A stretch of 6,100 nt of DNA from Prevotellaceae bacterium. GTDB lineage: Bacteria; Bacteroidota; Bacteroidia; Bacteroidales; UBA932. The stretch's first letter is position 1. Each line of letters opens with the position of its first letter. Of the stretch, positions 5,563-6,100 are shown in pieces. The notes beneath the pieces were generated by a model that was not told the origin of the DNA, did no database searches, and was given only the letters and a program-made list of their open reading frames with translations. Made by a program: the position numbers and the translations under genes. The stretch lies in assembly GCA_031275145.1 (NCBI GenBank), contig JAISPE010000033.1, positions 1 through 6,100 on the forward strand, given 5' to 3'.

Positions 5563-5961
5563 TTATCTTTGATTTTTAGCCTCGACGCTCAACGTTGCGT
5601 GAGGAACGGCTTTAAGACGCTCTTTAGGGATTAGTTTGCCCGTTTCCCGGCAAATCCCGTACGTTTTGTTTTCAATTCTTACCAAAGCCGCTTCCAGATG
5701 CTTGATAAACTGCTGCTGTCTTTGAGCTAAACGTCCCGCCTCCTCTTTCGAGAGAGTAGAAGCGCCTTCTTCCAGCACTTTAAACGTCGGCGAAGTATCC
5801 TGTGTGTCGTTACTTTCGCTCTGAGTTATAGACGAACGTAAAATATCAAACTCAGCTTTCGCTTTTTCCAGTTTTTGAGTTATAATCTCTTTAAATTCAG
5901 AGAGCTCTTCGTCGCTATATCGATTTTTTTCTTCCATTTCCATCGAAATTTTATTTTTCAT
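5563..5961 (-). CDS. dksA: DksA/TraR-family transcription factor
   Basis: DksA binds in the secondary channel of RNA polymerase and, with ppGpp, retunes promoters in the stringent response. In 132 residues it has a long helical coiled coil (about 16-95) with an acidic tip, NDTQDTSPTF (51-60, D52 and D55, resembling the DxxDxA tip), then KVLEEGASTLSKEE, and a C-terminal zinc-finger-like end, YGICRETGKLIPKERLKAVPHATLS (101-125). Only one cysteine of the usual four remains (C104), which matches Bacteroides-type DksA and is not by itself a sign of damage. Three in-frame ATGs are possible: 5961, 5943 and 5937. Homologues as I recall them begin M-x-EKxRYSDEEL, favouring 5937 or 5943. The longest form is listed because its ATG still lies downstream of the promoter box, with a leader of only about 5 nt. 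It is the first gene of the dksA-lspA-ansA operon. Confidence 0.92.
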   Translation of the reverse strand: MKNKISMEMEEKNRYSDEELSEFKEIITQKLEKAKAEFDILRSSITQSESNDTQDTSPTFKVLEEGASTLSKEEAGRLAQRQQQFIKHLEAALVRIENKTYGICRETGKLIPKERLKAVPHATLSVEAKNQR

Positions 5962-5971
5962 TAACAGGCCG

Positions 5972-5979
5972 CAAATTTA
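5972..5979 (-). promoter_or_regulatory. Bacteroidota -7 promoter box for the dksA-lspA-ansA operon
   Basis: The minus strand reads TAAATTTG, an exact TAnnTTTG box, 10 nt before the most upstream dksA ATG and 34 nt before the ATG favoured by homology. No convincing -33 TTTG is seen; a TGTTTA lies at a shorter spacing than standard. No other box was noticed between these genes, so this is likely the main promoter of all three. Confidence 0.55.
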
Positions 5980-6100
5980 CAACATATTTTTGAATAAACA
6001 CTATAAAAATTAATCGTGGGTTACCGTTTTATTTTTAATCCCCTTGTACAGCGCAGTATCCGGACGTCTCCGACTTGCCGCAAAGCGGAGTTTTGCTTTT
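5980..6100. other. Gene-free upstream stretch with a small hairpin, possible dispersed repeat
   Basis: No coding frame is evident; the minus-strand frame entering from the edge meets a stop within 22 codons and has no family character. CTCCG (6068-6072) can pair with CGGAG (6086-6090), and within it CCGC (6078-6081) with GCGG (6085-6088). TTTTGCTTTT follows, so a plus-strand terminator is possible. In many Bacteroides ileS precedes dksA; no ileS sequence is visible up to the edge. Confidence 0.3.

Noticed and set aside
1..6100. CRISPR array, toxin-antitoxin pair, retron or anti-phage system.
   Set aside because: There are no regularly spaced direct repeats, no reverse transcriptase, nuclease or toxin-like small gene pair, and all intact genes are housekeeping types.

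Overview
The window looks like chromosome of a member of the Bacteroidota, most likely Bacteroidales. Four signs agree: a GldG protein; an LspA with the long insertion seen in Bacteroidota between the GNxxD motif and the catalytic VVD; a nearly cysteine-free DksA of the Bacteroides type; and several exact copies of the Bacteroidota -7 promoter box (TAnnTTTG) close upstream of starts, with little or no Shine-Dalgarno sequence at most genes. GC content looks moderate.

Layout. (1) 1-1376, minus: the first 458 codons of gldG, cut by the window edge, with its own promoter box at 1398-1405. (2) 1440-2395: a graveyard of mobile-element genes. It holds the front half of a DDE transposase-like protein joined, with a frame change, to the back part of a second protein family (both plus strand), then an 86-bp inverted-repeat unit, then a 24-codon start of a third gene on the minus strand that still has its promoter box and an SD-like sequence. 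(3) 2531-3472, plus: an intact phoH, whose promoter box ends only 4 nt before the ATG. (4) 3473-3874: a gene-free stretch between convergent genes, with a perfect 33-bp palindrome, smaller hairpins, a bidirectional terminator and a second terminator-like hairpin. (5) 3875-5961, minus: a tight three-gene operon dksA-lspA-ansA (spacers of 5 and 6 nt) with a promoter box just upstream of dksA. (6) 5980-6100: no gene; a short hairpin-rich stretch.

How the parts work together. dksA (RNA polymerase-binding stringent-response factor), lspA (lipoprotein signal peptidase) and ansA (cytoplasmic asparaginase) are housekeeping genes that share a transcript but no obvious pathway. gldG belongs to the GldA/GldF/GldG ABC transporter-like complex, but its usual upstream partner gldF is not beside it; mobile-element debris lies there instead.

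I see no new biological system. The most unusual part is the 1440-2421 debris field and its inverted repeat, followed by the palindrome cluster downstream of phoH. Family names for the debris rest on remembered sequence patterns, not on a database search.
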